Shown here: one piece after another, positions 20,233 through 28,735 of the stretch
How positions within the stretch are numbered: the first letter of the stretch is position 1
How the letters are laid out: the number at the start of each line of letters is the position of its first letter
DNA from: Oscillospiraceae bacterium
GTDB taxonomy: Bacteria > Bacillota > Clostridia > Oscillospirales > Ruminococcaceae
NCBI GenBank assembly: GCA_017847875.1
Contig: JAGASN010000041.1
Location: 1 to 64,000 of the forward strand
Reading direction: 5' to 3'
DNA: 64,000 bases
Translations under genes and position numbers: made by a program
Notes under the pieces: model-generated
Told to the model about the DNA's origin: nothing
Seen by the model: the letters and a program-made list of their open reading frames with translations, nothing else
The model's database searches: none

Positions 20233-20535
20233 ATGGGAGATTTGGTTTTTATGGCTTTGCCGATACTTATTGTTGTAACTGTAATATGCATAATTGCGGT
20301 TCCGCTTTCCTCAATGTACAAAAAAACTTTTGGAAGTTCTTCCTCTTCTTCCGGTCAGACAAAAGACGCAAAATACAGCCGCCAGGTTCACCAGATGCAC
20401 GTTAAAGATGCCGCAGGCGAACGCAGACACCGTCTTGACCAGCTTAAAAGCCTTTATGAAGCCGGAATGATGGAGCGTGACGAATATAACGAGCGCGTCG
20501 AGGCTGTTGAAGCGGATTACCGCGGAAGATATTAA
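20233..20535 (+). CDS. SHOCT domain membrane protein
   Basis: 100-residue protein: one membrane helix (about 5-26), a serine-rich linker, and a C-terminal SHOCT-like helix pair (RLDQLKSLYEAGMMERDEYNERVE). SHOCT domains are short oligomerisation modules of unclear function. The ATG at 20233 follows AGAGGTGA. Terminator at 20551. Confidence 0.85.
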   Translation: MGDLVFMALPILIVVTVICIIAVPLSSMYKKTFGSSSSSSGQTKDAKYSRQVHQMHVKDAAGERRHRLDQLKSLYEAGMMERDEYNERVEAVEADYRGRY

Positions 20536-20550
20536 CCAAAACAAAAAAAC

Positions 20551-20579
20551 GCCGTCCCAAGCGGACGGCATTATTTTAT
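20551..20579 (+). terminator. intrinsic terminator
   Basis: GCCGTCC (20551-20557) and GGACGGC (20563-20569) stem followed by ATTATTTTA; a weak T-tract. Confidence 0.6.
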
Positions 20580-20597
20580 ACATAACGAGAGGCTTTT

Positions 20598-21776
20598 ATG
20601 ATAAAACTCCTTGCAAAATTATTTATTGAAAACAGCGAAAATTATAAAGACCAAAAAGTCCGCTCCGCCTATGGCTATCTTTGCGGAATAGTCGGAATCG
20701 TAATAAACATTCTTCTTTTCGGCGGAAAATTCATCGCCGGTTTTATAAGCGGTTCCGTTGCGGTAACGGCGGACGCTTTCAACAACCTTTCCGACGCCGG
20801 TTCTTCGGTAATAAGCCTTATCGGCTTCCGCCTTGCTTCACAAAAGCCGGACCCGCACCACCCTTTCGGTCACGGAAGATTTGAATATATCGCAAGCCTT
20901 ATCATCTCTATGGTAATCATTATGATGGGCTTTGAGCTCGGAAGAGATTCCGTTGTGAAAATCATAAATCCTTCGGAAGTTGAATATTCCTCTCTGACTT
21001 TCATAATTCTCGGAATTTCCATTCTTGCAAAATTCTATATGTTCATCTATAACCGTTCCGTCGGAAAGAAAATCGATTCTTTAACCCTTCGGGCAACGGC
21101 AACGGACAGCATTTCCGATACCGTTTCAACCATTGCCGTACTTGTTTCCGCAATTCTTACCGTTAAAACCGGAATTATGATTGACGGTTGGGTCGGTCTT
21201 GCGGTTGCGGGCTTTATTATGTTCGCAGGAATTTCTTCCGCAAAGGAAACGATAGATTCCCTTCTCGGAACTCCTCCGGACGAAGAATTCTGCAAAGCTG
21301 TTGAGGAAATTGTTCTTTCCCACGATGGAATGATTGGTATCCATGATATGATAGTCCATAACTATGGTCCCGGAAGGGTTTTTATCTCCCTTCATGCGGA
21401 AGTTCCTTCCGACGGAAACTTTGTTGATATCCACGATACAATAGATAACATTGAGCACGATATCATGCGCGAAACCGGCTGTCTTGCAACGATCCACATG
21501 GATCCTGTTGACGTCCGGGACGAACTTACCGCCCAGATGAAAGCAAAAGTCGGAGAAATAATTTCCGAAATCGATGAACAGATCACCTTCCACGATTTCA
21601 GAATGGTAAGCGGACCCACCCACACAAACGTGATTTTCGATATCGTCGTTCCCTATAATTACAAATACAGCGACGAGGAAATTGTTGATATAATCGCCGG
21701 AAAAATTCACGAAACGGACGAAAGATTTTTCGCCGTAATCGACGTTGATAAGGATTTTATTGAACATAAAAAATGA
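20598..21776 (+). CDS. cation diffusion facilitator transporter
   Basis: Membrane exporter of divalent metals (Zn2+, Mn2+, Fe2+ or Co2+) in exchange for protons. The 392 residues hold six helices with DAFNNLSDAGSS in helix 2 and ATDSISDTVST in helix 5 forming the metal site, plus HPFGHGRFEYIAS between helices 2 and 3. The C-terminal cytosolic domain is longer than in the minimal family (about 300 residues), with a second ferredoxin-like repeat after residue 290. The metal cannot be assigned. Confidence 0.92.
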   Translation: MIKLLAKLFIENSENYKDQKVRSAYGYLCGIVGIVINILLFGGKFIAGFISGSVAVTADAFNNLSDAGSSVISLIGFRLASQKPDPHHPFGHGRFEYIASLIISMVIIMMGFELGRDSVVKIINPSEVEYSSLTFIILGISILAKFYMFIYNRSVGKKIDSLTLRATATDSISDTVSTIAVLVSAILTVKTGIMIDGWVGLAVAGFIMFAGISSAKETIDSLLGTPPDEEFCKAVEEIVLSHDGMIGIHDMIVHNYGPGRVFISLHAEVPSDGNFVDIHDTIDNIEHDIMRETGCLATIHMDPVDVRDELTAQMKAKVGEIISEIDEQITFHDFRMVSGPTHTNVIFDIVVPYNYKYSDEEIVDIIAGKIHETDERFFAVIDVDKDFIEHKK

Positions 21777-21781
21777 GAGAA

Positions 21782-21813
21782 AAAGGGAGCCAAAAGGCTC
21801 CCTTTGCTTTTTT
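21782..21813. terminator. bidirectional terminator
   Basis: AAAGGGAGCC AAAA GGCTCCCTTT stem (21782-21805) between convergent genes. A near-identical hairpin closes the MATE gene at 24465-24486. Confidence 0.85.
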
Positions 21814-22496
21814 TATTTTTCAAAATATTCTTCAAGTTTCGGAAAAGCGGCTTTGAATTCAAAACGCTTTTCAAGAAAACGGGCAAAAACGGCAATAAGC
21901 GGTCCGTTTGCAAGGGCTGTGATAAGCGTTCCTATTCCGATTCCCACAAAACCACGGAAAAGAAGAAGGTTGAGCACCACGCTTAAAACAAGAAAAGAAA
22001 CGTCATATCCGGTTTTTATTTTATGTATATCTTTTCCGAAATGGGAGGAAACTTCTTTTACAAAAAGCTCGTGACCGGCGGGCGAAACATAGGCATGGAA
22101 TATGCACGAAACGCCGAAGGCGCAGCTGATAACGCTTGCGCAGAAAAAAAATATTCTTGCCAAAATGGTTTCCGCAGAAAGCGGAGCAACAACCCAGAAG
22201 CAAAAATCTATGGCGAGTCCGGAAAAAACAGAAGTTGCAAAGCTGAAAAGATAGGATATCTTGAATTTTCGCACAATGATGACCGTAGCGGTGATTACCA
22301 TTCCCTGAAAAATATATTCAAGCGTTCCGAGAGTGATGATATCAGTATATTGAGAAAGCCACAGATGAAAAGTATAGGTCGGCGCGGCAATCATCGAAAC
22401 GCCGAAACCCGCTTTTGCCGCAAGGGCAACGCCCAAAGCTATGAAAAGAATTGCGAAAACATAGGCAATTTCTTTATAAAAAACACTTTTTTTCAT
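21813..22496 (-). CDS. YczE/YitT-like integral membrane protein
   Basis: 227 residues with about six membrane helices. The opening FYKEIAYVFAILFIALGVALAAKAGFGVSMIAAP and the late GFVGIGIGTLITALANGPLI stretch match YczE/YyaS-type (DUF6198) proteins, whose transport role is not settled. It diverges from the MarR-MATE pair and shares their intergenic region with its inverted repeats. Confidence 0.8.
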   Translation of the reverse strand: MKKSVFYKEIAYVFAILFIALGVALAAKAGFGVSMIAAPTYTFHLWLSQYTDIITLGTLEYIFQGMVITATVIIVRKFKISYLFSFATSVFSGLAIDFCFWVVAPLSAETILARIFFFCASVISCAFGVSCIFHAYVSPAGHELFVKEVSSHFGKDIHKIKTGYDVSFLVLSVVLNLLLFRGFVGIGIGTLITALANGPLIAVFARFLEKRFEFKAAFPKLEEYFEK

Positions 22497-22587
22497 AAAA
22501 ATCCCCTTAAAGATAAAAAATGCCCCCGGACGTTTGATATAGAAACGCCGAAAGCTTATGCTGAAAATATATCACATTGAGAAAAAA

Positions 22588-22654
22588 TTGTCAACAAAAC
22601 GTTGACAACAGTCCGAAATCGTACTATAATACAACGGTATGATTTCGGACTGTT
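22588..22654 (+). promoter_or_regulatory. consensus promoter with two inverted repeats ahead of marR
   Basis: TTGACA (22602-22607), 17 nt, TATAAT (22625-22630). Two inverted repeats overlap it: TTGTCAAC/GTTGACAA (22588-22595, 22601-22608), which covers the -35, and a perfect 14-bp pair AACAGTCCGAAATC (22607-22620) and GATTTCGGACTGTT (22641-22654) that brackets the -10. These are good operator candidates for the MarR protein encoded next. Confidence 0.75.
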
Positions 22655-22672
22655 GCTTTTAAAGGAGATTTT

Positions 22673-23122
22673 ATGTCTTACAATTATTATGAAGAATATG
22701 AAAACACAAGAAGAAAAATAAGCGACGAATATGACGCCGTTCTCGGAAGTTTTTCGCTTTCAAAAGGCGCAATGATGATAATCTGGACCCTTTCCGCCTT
22801 CGGAAGACCCTGCACCCAGAAGGAAATCTGCACGGACTGGTGTGAAAGCAAACAGACAATAAACTCCGCGGCAAAAAAACTTGTGGAAGACGGAATTATT
22901 GATATTGCACCTTCTCCGGAAAATTTTCGGGAAAAGCTTCTTGTTTTTACCGAAAAAGGTAAATTTCTTGCAATGCGGACCATTGAAAAAATGATAGCCG
23001 CGGAAAAAAACGCTTTCGGCCGTTTTTCCGAAGAAGAACAGGCCGAAGCCGTTCGCATAAGCAAAAAGCATTATGAACTTCTCAAGGAAGAATTCGGAAA
23101 AGTTAAAGGAGAAAACAAATGA
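22673..23122 (+). CDS. MarR family transcriptional regulator
   Basis: 149-residue winged-helix regulator (CTQKEICTDWCESKQTINSAAKKLVEDG as recognition region, then a wing with REKLLVFTEKG). It overlaps the MATE gene by 4 nt and so is co-transcribed with it, a common arrangement in which the regulator represses itself and the pump until a ligand binds. The strong promoter bracketed by inverted repeats supports autoregulation. Ligand unknown. Confidence 0.9.
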   Translation: MSYNYYEEYENTRRKISDEYDAVLGSFSLSKGAMMIIWTLSAFGRPCTQKEICTDWCESKQTINSAAKKLVEDGIIDIAPSPENFREKLLVFTEKGKFLAMRTIEKMIAAEKNAFGRFSEEEQAEAVRISKKHYELLKEEFGKVKGENK

Positions 23123-24456
23123 GAATCCAGCTTTGTGAGCATTTTGATTATAAAAAACTTCTGCGTTTTGTTTTTCCTTCCGTTGCAATGATGGTCTTCG
23201 GTTCGATTTACGGAATTGTTGACGGGCTTTTTGTTTCAAACATCGTCGGAAAAACGCCTTTTGCCGCCCTTAACCTTATCTATCCTTTCATCGCCGTGCT
23301 CAGCGCTTTTGGTTTTATGATAGGCGCCGGCGGAAACGCAATTGTTTCAAAAACTCTCGGCGAAGGTGAAAAGGAAAAAGCGAACCAATATTTTTCCATG
23401 CTCATTTATGTGAGCCTCGTGCTCGGAATCGCAATTGCTGTGTTCGGAATCACAACTGTCCGTCCGGTTTCGATTCTTCTCGGCGCCGAAGGCGAAGAAA
23501 TGATTGAAAACTGCGTTATTTACGGTTCGATAATTTTCGCCGGAATTCCGTTTTTTATGCTCCAGAACGCATTCCAGATTTTCTTTATAACCGCCGAAAG
23601 ACCCCAATATGGACTTTACACCACCATTGCGGCGGGCTGCGGAAATATGGTGCTCGATTTCCTTTTTATGGCGGTTTTTGAATGGGGAATCGCCGGTGCC
23701 GCTCTTGCGACAATTTCAAGCCAGTTCATCGGCGCGGTTATTCCTGTGGTTTATTTTTCGAGAAAACACAATTCCAGCCTTCTCCGCCTTGGAAAAGGTC
23801 CCTTTGTCCGGAAAGTTTTCTGGAAAACCTGCACCAACGGTTCTTCCGAATTCGTTACAAACGTTTCCGGAAACATTGTCGCAATGCTTTATAACTTCCA
23901 GCTCATGCGTTTTGCCGGCGAAGACGGCGTTGCCGCCTATGGCGTGCTCATGTATGCAAACTGGATTTTTGTTGCAATTCTTTTCGGTTACGTAACCGGC
24001 GCGGCGCCGATTATAGGATATCATTTCGGTGCTCAAAACCACGGCGAACTTAAAAACCTTTTCAAAAAGAGCATGGTAATTATGGCTCTCGGCGGATTTG
24101 CCCTTGCGGGTCTTACCGTTTTGTCCGCGGATATCCTTTCCGGAATTTTTGTAGGTTACGATGCCGTTTTGTTTGAAATGACAAAAAGAGCCGTTCTCAT
24201 AAGCGCCTTTGCGTTCCTTATTTGCGGAATAAATATTTTCGGTTCCGGCTTTTTCACAGCGCTCAACAACGGACTTATTTCCGCGGTTATTTCTTTCCTC
24301 AGAACTGTTGTTTTCCAGGTTGCGGCGGTTATGATACTTCCGATTTTCTGGGAGATCGACGGAATCTGGTGGTCCATGGTGGTTTCCGAACTTCTTTCCT
24401 TTATGGTAACAATGTTCTTCCTTGCAAAATATAAAAACAGATATCACTACATTTAA
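23119..24456 (+). CDS. MATE family efflux transporter
   Basis: 445-residue twelve-helix exporter of the multi-antimicrobial extrusion family, DinF/NorM-like branch, driven by Na+ or H+. Typical segments are LRFVFPSVAMMVFGSIYGIVDG at the N terminus, GAGGNAIVSKTLGEG in the first half and GAAPIIGYHFGAQNHGELKNLF in the second. It starts inside the marR stop codon. Substrate cannot be read from sequence, and no resistance claim is made. Confidence 0.93.
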   Translation: MRIQLCEHFDYKKLLRFVFPSVAMMVFGSIYGIVDGLFVSNIVGKTPFAALNLIYPFIAVLSAFGFMIGAGGNAIVSKTLGEGEKEKANQYFSMLIYVSLVLGIAIAVFGITTVRPVSILLGAEGEEMIENCVIYGSIIFAGIPFFMLQNAFQIFFITAERPQYGLYTTIAAGCGNMVLDFLFMAVFEWGIAGAALATISSQFIGAVIPVVYFSRKHNSSLLRLGKGPFVRKVFWKTCTNGSSEFVTNVSGNIVAMLYNFQLMRFAGEDGVAAYGVLMYANWIFVAILFGYVTGAAPIIGYHFGAQNHGELKNLFKKSMVIMALGGFALAGLTVLSADILSGIFVGYDAVLFEMTKRAVLISAFAFLICGINIFGSGFFTALNNGLISAVISFLRTVVFQVAAVMILPIFWEIDGIWWSMVVSELLSFMVTMFFLAKYKNRYHYI

Positions 24457-24464
24457 AAAACACA

Positions 24465-24495
24465 AAGGGAGCCAGAAGGCTCCCTTCTTTTTTTT
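24465..24495 (+). terminator. intrinsic terminator
   Basis: AAGGGAGCC AGAA GGCTCCCTT stem (24465-24486) and a run of T to 24495. Confidence 0.88.
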
Positions 24496-24502
24496 GCCGT
24501 AT

Positions 24503-24551
24503 AAACGATAAAGCTCCGATTGCCTGCGGTAGCAACGGAGCTTTATCGTTT
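24503..24551. repeat. long perfect inverted repeat
   Basis: 16-bp arms AAACGATAAAGCTCCG (24503-24518) and CGGAGCTTTATCGTTT (24536-24551), with extra TTGC/GCAA pairing inside the 17-nt loop. It stands between two convergent genes. Lack of a long T-run on the minus side makes it an unusual terminator; it may be a stabilising RNA 3' end or a small repeat element. Confidence 0.7.
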
Positions 24552-24587
24552 TGGAAAGGAAAAAGATATGAAAGGTAAAAGTTGTAC

Positions 24588-27125
24588 TCAGATTTTTTTG
24601 CGCAGCAGGATAACAACCGTTATTGCCGCAAGCCAGAACATCTGGAAAGCGAGAAGAACATACATCGCAAGATCCCTGATGTTTCCGGTGAAAAGGAAAA
24701 GGGTTACAAGAATAAATCCAAGGATTATTCCTATCATTTCAAGAAGTGCCGCCGCAAAGGAAGACTGTCTTATAATTCCGCAGCAGTTGAGAAGATCGGA
24801 AAGTGCAAAAAGGCTTCCGTCATAAACTGCCGCCGCAGGGGCGCTTTCGCGTTCTTCGGTAAGTTCGGCACATTTCTGCTGATATTTCGAGGAAAGAAGG
24901 TTAAGCTGACTTTCAGGATATCCGAAAATTTCGCTGAGTTTTTTTGCGGTGATGTTGGGGTCGCTGCAATTTATAACAAGGCGAACTCCTCTTTCCGCCA
25001 TAATTCCGAGGGAACGGTAAACTTCCTTATCCGCGTGATAGCTCAGAACAAACATTGCGGTAAGTTCGCCGCTGTTCGCAAGATAAAGGATGTCCTTTCC
25101 GCTTCCGACATATTTGTTTTCATAATCGTGGGAAGGAATATCGATTCCGTGGTTTATCATAAGTTCACGGTTTCCGATAAGAACTCTCTTTCCGCCAACC
25201 CAGGCGGAAAGTCCCATTCCGTCTTCATAGATGATTGTATCAACGGGCCTGAGAAGTTTTTTATCTCCCTGAACAACATTGATAAAAATGCTTCCAAGGG
25301 TGCTTCTGGTGCTGCAGATTACCGATGCGGCATCGAGAATCGCTTCGTCAATTCTTCCCTGCGCAAAGGTTTTTATTCCGTGAAGAACAATGCTTCCTTC
25401 CGGGAAAAGCTGTTCGATATCAAGAAGGACGGAATCTGTTTCCGCAAAGGTTTCTGCGGTATAACCGCCCGCCATCATGCTTCCTTCCTCGTTAAGAGCT
25501 GCGCAGGAACGGAAAACCGGAAGCGCACCGGCAATTGTTGCGGAAAAAGGAGCCGCAACACAAAGAATTGCCGCAAAACCGGTTATGGCGTCGGAAACCC
25601 TTCCGGTAAGAAGGAAGGCTATTACGCCCACAAGAATTGAACAGAGGAACACGATAGGCGCAACAATTCTTGCAATGCTTTCGGTTGCGTCGTCACGGTA
25701 AGAAAGTTCCAGGAAACGGGTAAAGAATTTTGCCTTTGCGCTGGTGCAGAAACGAGGAGTTTCGTCACGCTGACCGGTGAGTTCCCTTGCAAGTTCTCTG
25801 TTTCTTACCGGAAGAAGAGAAGATTTTTTCTTTCCGGTGGTAAGAACCTCGAAGTTGTTTTTAATTCTTGCGGCGGAAAGAAGTTTTCCTATGGTGTTGA
25901 AGAAAAGCCCGAGAATTGTTATCGGGAAGAAAAGGTTTTCTCCGCCGGGGCTCATTGCGGAAGGATCCGCAATGAACGCAACGCCAAGAGCCGCCGCACC
26001 GATTACGGAACAGGTTGCGAAGGTATCGTTTCCTGCGCGGAATCTCATAAGAGAAATAAGTCCGCCGCCAACAGCAACGTGGCAGGTAAGCGCCGCAAGG
26101 CAAACTATTGCAAGGTTGATTACCGGGAATACAATTCCGGATTTTTCAAAGGAAATTGCTTCCGGAAGCGGATAGCCAACCATTGGAGAAAGACAAAGCG
26201 CAAGGCTTCCGATGAAAAGGGTAAAGATGATTATGCTTCTGATAACAAGCCCTGTGAACTGTGCGGAAAGATTTTTTTCAACTGCCTCTTTCTGGCTTTC
26301 GTTTTCATAATCGTCCGGGTCATCGTCCTCGGGTTCATGCATATCCTGCATAAGTTTCTTTGCAACTTCTTCGTTGCTCTGATCAGAAAATCTGTTTTTA
26401 ACAGGTTCCTGAGCGGGAACTTCGGGGATATGTATCTCCTGGTCGGTGGGTTCAACAACGTTCTTCATAAATTCCGCAACTTTATCGTGGCGTTTTTCAA
26501 CAAATTCTTTATAAAGATCGTGATTGTCGGAACTTGTGAGGTCAGTTTTCTCTTTTGCGGTTTTTGCCGCGGCAAAACCAATGACCGCCGCTTTGGTCTC
26601 TTCCGCAGGTTTTTCTTTTATTTCCTGCTTTTCGGTTTTTTCTTCTGCCGGTTTCGGTTGTTCTTTTACGGAAACCGGTTTTTCAAAACCTTTAAGCTGT
26701 TCTTCAGTGTGTATGGTGAAATCCTTCGGTACAAAACCATGTATTTTTTCCTTGGTTTCTTTATCAACGGTATGTGCCGGAACAGTTGTTACCTTTGAGG
26801 AAATGCTTTCTTCCTTTTCCTTCTGCTTTTTGGATTTTTTTTCGTTCTTCCAGGTTGCCGCGCCGAAATACTGCGAAAGAGTATCGTCCACCTGGATTGT
26901 TCTGGTGGTTATGGGCTCATCCTTGAATTTTTTTGTATAAGTCGGAGCTTCAGGCTCCTTTTTTTCTTCCGGCTGGACGTTTTTCTGTCGCATCTCAAAA
27001 AAATCGCCTTTTGGTTCGGAAGAAACAGTTTTTATTTCGGAACCGGCGGAATTTGCCGAACCGTTTTCTTTTTTTCGTCTGATCTCTTCGAGAATATCAT
27101 CAACCGAATATCCGTTTCCTGCCAT
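24588..27125 (-). CDS. P-type ATPase-like pseudoenzyme with long disordered N terminus
   Basis: 845 residues. Residues 1-285 are charged and low complexity, beginning with a VDDILEEIRRKK helix. After that the layout follows heavy-metal P-type ATPases: membrane helices from about 290, a core ending ETFAETDSVLLD569, a nucleotide-domain-like VGGKRVLIGNRELM, and a final helix pair. But catalytic motifs are lost: DKTGT is DIEQL (569-573), the CPC-like membrane motif is AAPFS (524-528), TGD is CSD (720-722), GDGxND is only YDG, and no TGE actuator loop is seen. It should not pump ions; a sensory or scaffold role is inference. RBS GGGAAGGGGA. It precedes nothing on its strand before the hairpin at 24503. 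Confidence 0.8.
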   Translation of the reverse strand: MAGNGYSVDDILEEIRRKKENGSANSAGSEIKTVSSEPKGDFFEMRQKNVQPEEKKEPEAPTYTKKFKDEPITTRTIQVDDTLSQYFGAATWKNEKKSKKQKEKEESISSKVTTVPAHTVDKETKEKIHGFVPKDFTIHTEEQLKGFEKPVSVKEQPKPAEEKTEKQEIKEKPAEETKAAVIGFAAAKTAKEKTDLTSSDNHDLYKEFVEKRHDKVAEFMKNVVEPTDQEIHIPEVPAQEPVKNRFSDQSNEEVAKKLMQDMHEPEDDDPDDYENESQKEAVEKNLSAQFTGLVIRSIIIFTLFIGSLALCLSPMVGYPLPEAISFEKSGIVFPVINLAIVCLAALTCHVAVGGGLISLMRFRAGNDTFATCSVIGAAALGVAFIADPSAMSPGGENLFFPITILGLFFNTIGKLLSAARIKNNFEVLTTGKKKSSLLPVRNRELARELTGQRDETPRFCTSAKAKFFTRFLELSYRDDATESIARIVAPIVFLCSILVGVIAFLLTGRVSDAITGFAAILCVAAPFSATIAGALPVFRSCAALNEEGSMMAGGYTAETFAETDSVLLDIEQLFPEGSIVLHGIKTFAQGRIDEAILDAASVICSTRSTLGSIFINVVQGDKKLLRPVDTIIYEDGMGLSAWVGGKRVLIGNRELMINHGIDIPSHDYENKYVGSGKDILYLANSGELTAMFVLSYHADKEVYRSLGIMAERGVRLVINCSDPNITAKKLSEIFGYPESQLNLLSSKYQQKCAELTEERESAPAAAVYDGSLFALSDLLNCCGIIRQSSFAAALLEMIGIILGFILVTLFLFTGNIRDLAMYVLLAFQMFWLAAITVVILLRKKI

Positions 27126-27164
27126 TTCGTTCCCCTTCCCTTTTGATATATTTAAACGAAAGAA

Positions 27165-27947
27165 TTATCTTGCTTTAATTCCAAGACGCTGTCTTGCAAC
27201 TTCATACATCATTACCGAAGCCGCAACGGAAGCGTTGAGGGATTCTATCTTTCCGCGCATCGGAAGCGAAACGACAAAATCGCATTTTTCTTTAACAAGG
27301 CGGCTTACGCCTTCTCCTTCGGCTCCGACAACAAGCCCGATTGCTCCGCTCAAATCCGCGGACCAAAGAGCTTCTCCGTCCATATCCGCGCCGAAGATCC
27401 AGACTCCGCGTTCCTTAAGTTCATCAATGGTTCTTGCGATATTGGTAACTCTTGCAACCGGAACATATTCAACGGCTCCGACAGAGGTTTTTGCAACAAC
27501 ATAGTTGAGTCCGACGCTTCTGCGTTTTGGAATAATAACGCCGTGGGCTCCGCAGCATTCCGCAGTTCTTATGACCGCGCCGAGGTTGTGTCCGTCCTCA
27601 AGTCCGTCGGCGATTATTATGAAAGGCGGTTCGCCTCTTTCCTCCGCAAGGGCAAAAATTTCGTCAACGGTTGCGTATTTATGTGCCGCCGCCATTGCAA
27701 GAACGCCCTGGGCATTTGCTCCCGCGGCAAGTTCATCGATTTTTACCGGAGCAACCTCTTTTACCGGGATCCCGGCGTCTTTTGCCATTGCATAAAGTTT
27801 GCCCAGATTGGTCGCGCCTTTTGCGACCATTATTTTATCAATTTCCCTGCCGGATTTAATCGCTTCGATTACCGCGTTTCTTCCGCAGATTTTATCCTTA
27901 TCCGCTTCGTTTTCGCGGATATCTTCTTTTTCTCTATATTTATCCAT
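27165..27947 (-). CDS. rlmB: 23S rRNA (guanosine-2'-O-)-methyltransferase, TrmH/RlmB family
   Basis: SPOUT-class methyltransferase of 260 residues that 2'-O-methylates rRNA using S-adenosylmethionine. An N-terminal L30e-like substrate domain (about 20-95) precedes the knotted catalytic domain with NLGAVIRTAECCGAHGV, VVGAEGEGVSRLV and LPMRGKIESLNASVAASV. The latter two build the cofactor knot. The exact target nucleotide is assumed from the family. It starts 3 nt after the padR stop. Confidence 0.93.
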   Translation of the reverse strand: MDKYREKEDIRENEADKDKICGRNAVIEAIKSGREIDKIMVAKGATNLGKLYAMAKDAGIPVKEVAPVKIDELAAGANAQGVLAMAAAHKYATVDEIFALAEERGEPPFIIIADGLEDGHNLGAVIRTAECCGAHGVIIPKRRSVGLNYVVAKTSVGAVEYVPVARVTNIARTIDELKERGVWIFGADMDGEALWSADLSGAIGLVVGAEGEGVSRLVKEKCDFVVSLPMRGKIESLNASVAASVMMYEVARQRLGIKAR

Positions 27948-27950
27948 ATT

Positions 27951-28286
27951 TTATTCTTCCTTCATCAAAGTGGAAATATTCACAACGGTTTCGATCCAAT
28001 AATCACGGAGCTGGGCGTTGATTTTTGTGCCCTTTGCGGTCCGGACATAATATTTTCGGGGTTTTCCTTCGCTCATATCCCATTCGCTTTTGAGAAGTCC
28101 CTGGCTTTCAAGTCTTCTGAGAAGGGGATAGAGAGTGTTTCCGTCCACCGGAACCCCTTTTTCGGTCAGTTCCTGACCGAGAGAATAGCCGTATTTCGGC
28201 GAGGAAAGTTGGTTAAGTACGCCCAGAACAACGGTTCCGCGGCGAAGTTCCGACACAAAACCGGAAATGATTTCGTCATCGCTCAA
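27951..28286 (-). CDS. PadR family transcriptional regulator
   Basis: 111-residue winged-helix protein. ELRRGTVVLGVLNQLSSPKYGYSLGQEL, then VDGNTLYPLLRRLESQGLL and KPRKYYVRTAKG, are the PadR signature. The start is TTG at 28286 with GGAGGTGGGG upstream; an ATG three codons on is out of frame. Its promoter overlaps a 19-bp palindrome (28459-28477), so it probably represses itself. It is followed by rlmB. Confidence 0.9.
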   Translation of the reverse strand: MSDDEIISGFVSELRRGTVVLGVLNQLSSPKYGYSLGQELTEKGVPVDGNTLYPLLRRLESQGLLKSEWDMSEGKPRKYYVRTAKGTKINAQLRDYWIETVVNISTLMKEE

Positions 28287-28458
28287 TTTTCCCCACCTCC
28301 TGAATAAAACGGATTTTTTGGCTTAAATAAGCCATTTTTTGAATAGCAAACAGAGCGAAAAACAATCCCGTTTTTCGCTTTTTTTAATTTTTCCGCAAAA
28401 AACTTTTCCTTTTTTCGGATACTTTTTTACCGGAATTTTTAATTTTGTTATCCACTTC

Positions 28459-28490
28459 GGATTATACTGTATAATCCACATTGTTGTCAA
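28459..28490 (-). promoter_or_regulatory. padR promoter with palindromic operator
   Basis: Minus strand TTGACA (28490-28485), 18 nt, TATAAT (28466-28461). The perfect palindrome GGATTATAC T GTATAATCC (28459-28477) covers the -10 box, as expected for an autorepressor site. Confidence 0.7.
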
Positions 28491-28620
28491 TACTAAATTA
28501 AAAATTTATTTAAAATAATTTTACAAATCATTATTTTATTTCCATTTTATTTATTTTTTACTTTATTGTTATTTTTGTTTATTTTAAAAATAAAATACTG
28601 TGTACCGCACGAATATACGC

Positions 28621-28664
28621 AAAAACGGGCAGACCAGGGGTTTCCCCTGCCCTGCCCGTTTTTT
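28621..28664. terminator. strong hairpin terminator after the YgfK-like gene
   Basis: AACGGGCAG...CTGCCCGTT outer arms with an inner GGGG/CCCC stem and T-runs on both strands (28621-28664). It lies about 70 nt downstream of the minus-strand stop at 28736. Confidence 0.8.
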
Positions 28665-28735
28665 TACGGATTTTTATGAATTTTTAAAGGTTTTCAAGCA
28701 AACAAAAAGTCCGTTTTTTGGCTTATTTATGCGGT

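Larger units (their letters stand above)
28287..28735. other. AT-rich intergenic region between padR and the YgfK-like gene
   Basis: About 450 nt with no credible gene. It contains the padR promoter and palindrome (28459-28490), a long A+T tract (28500-28600) and a strong hairpin near 28623-28664. Short near-copies of GGCTTAAATAAGCC/GGCTTATTTATGC flank it at about 28320 and 28720. Confidence 0.6.

Noticed and set aside
24568..24825. Possible small plus-strand gene from ATG 24568 with a GGAAAGGA site
   Set aside because: Most of it overlaps the pseudoenzyme gene in antisense, its product is basic and featureless, and no promoter precedes it.
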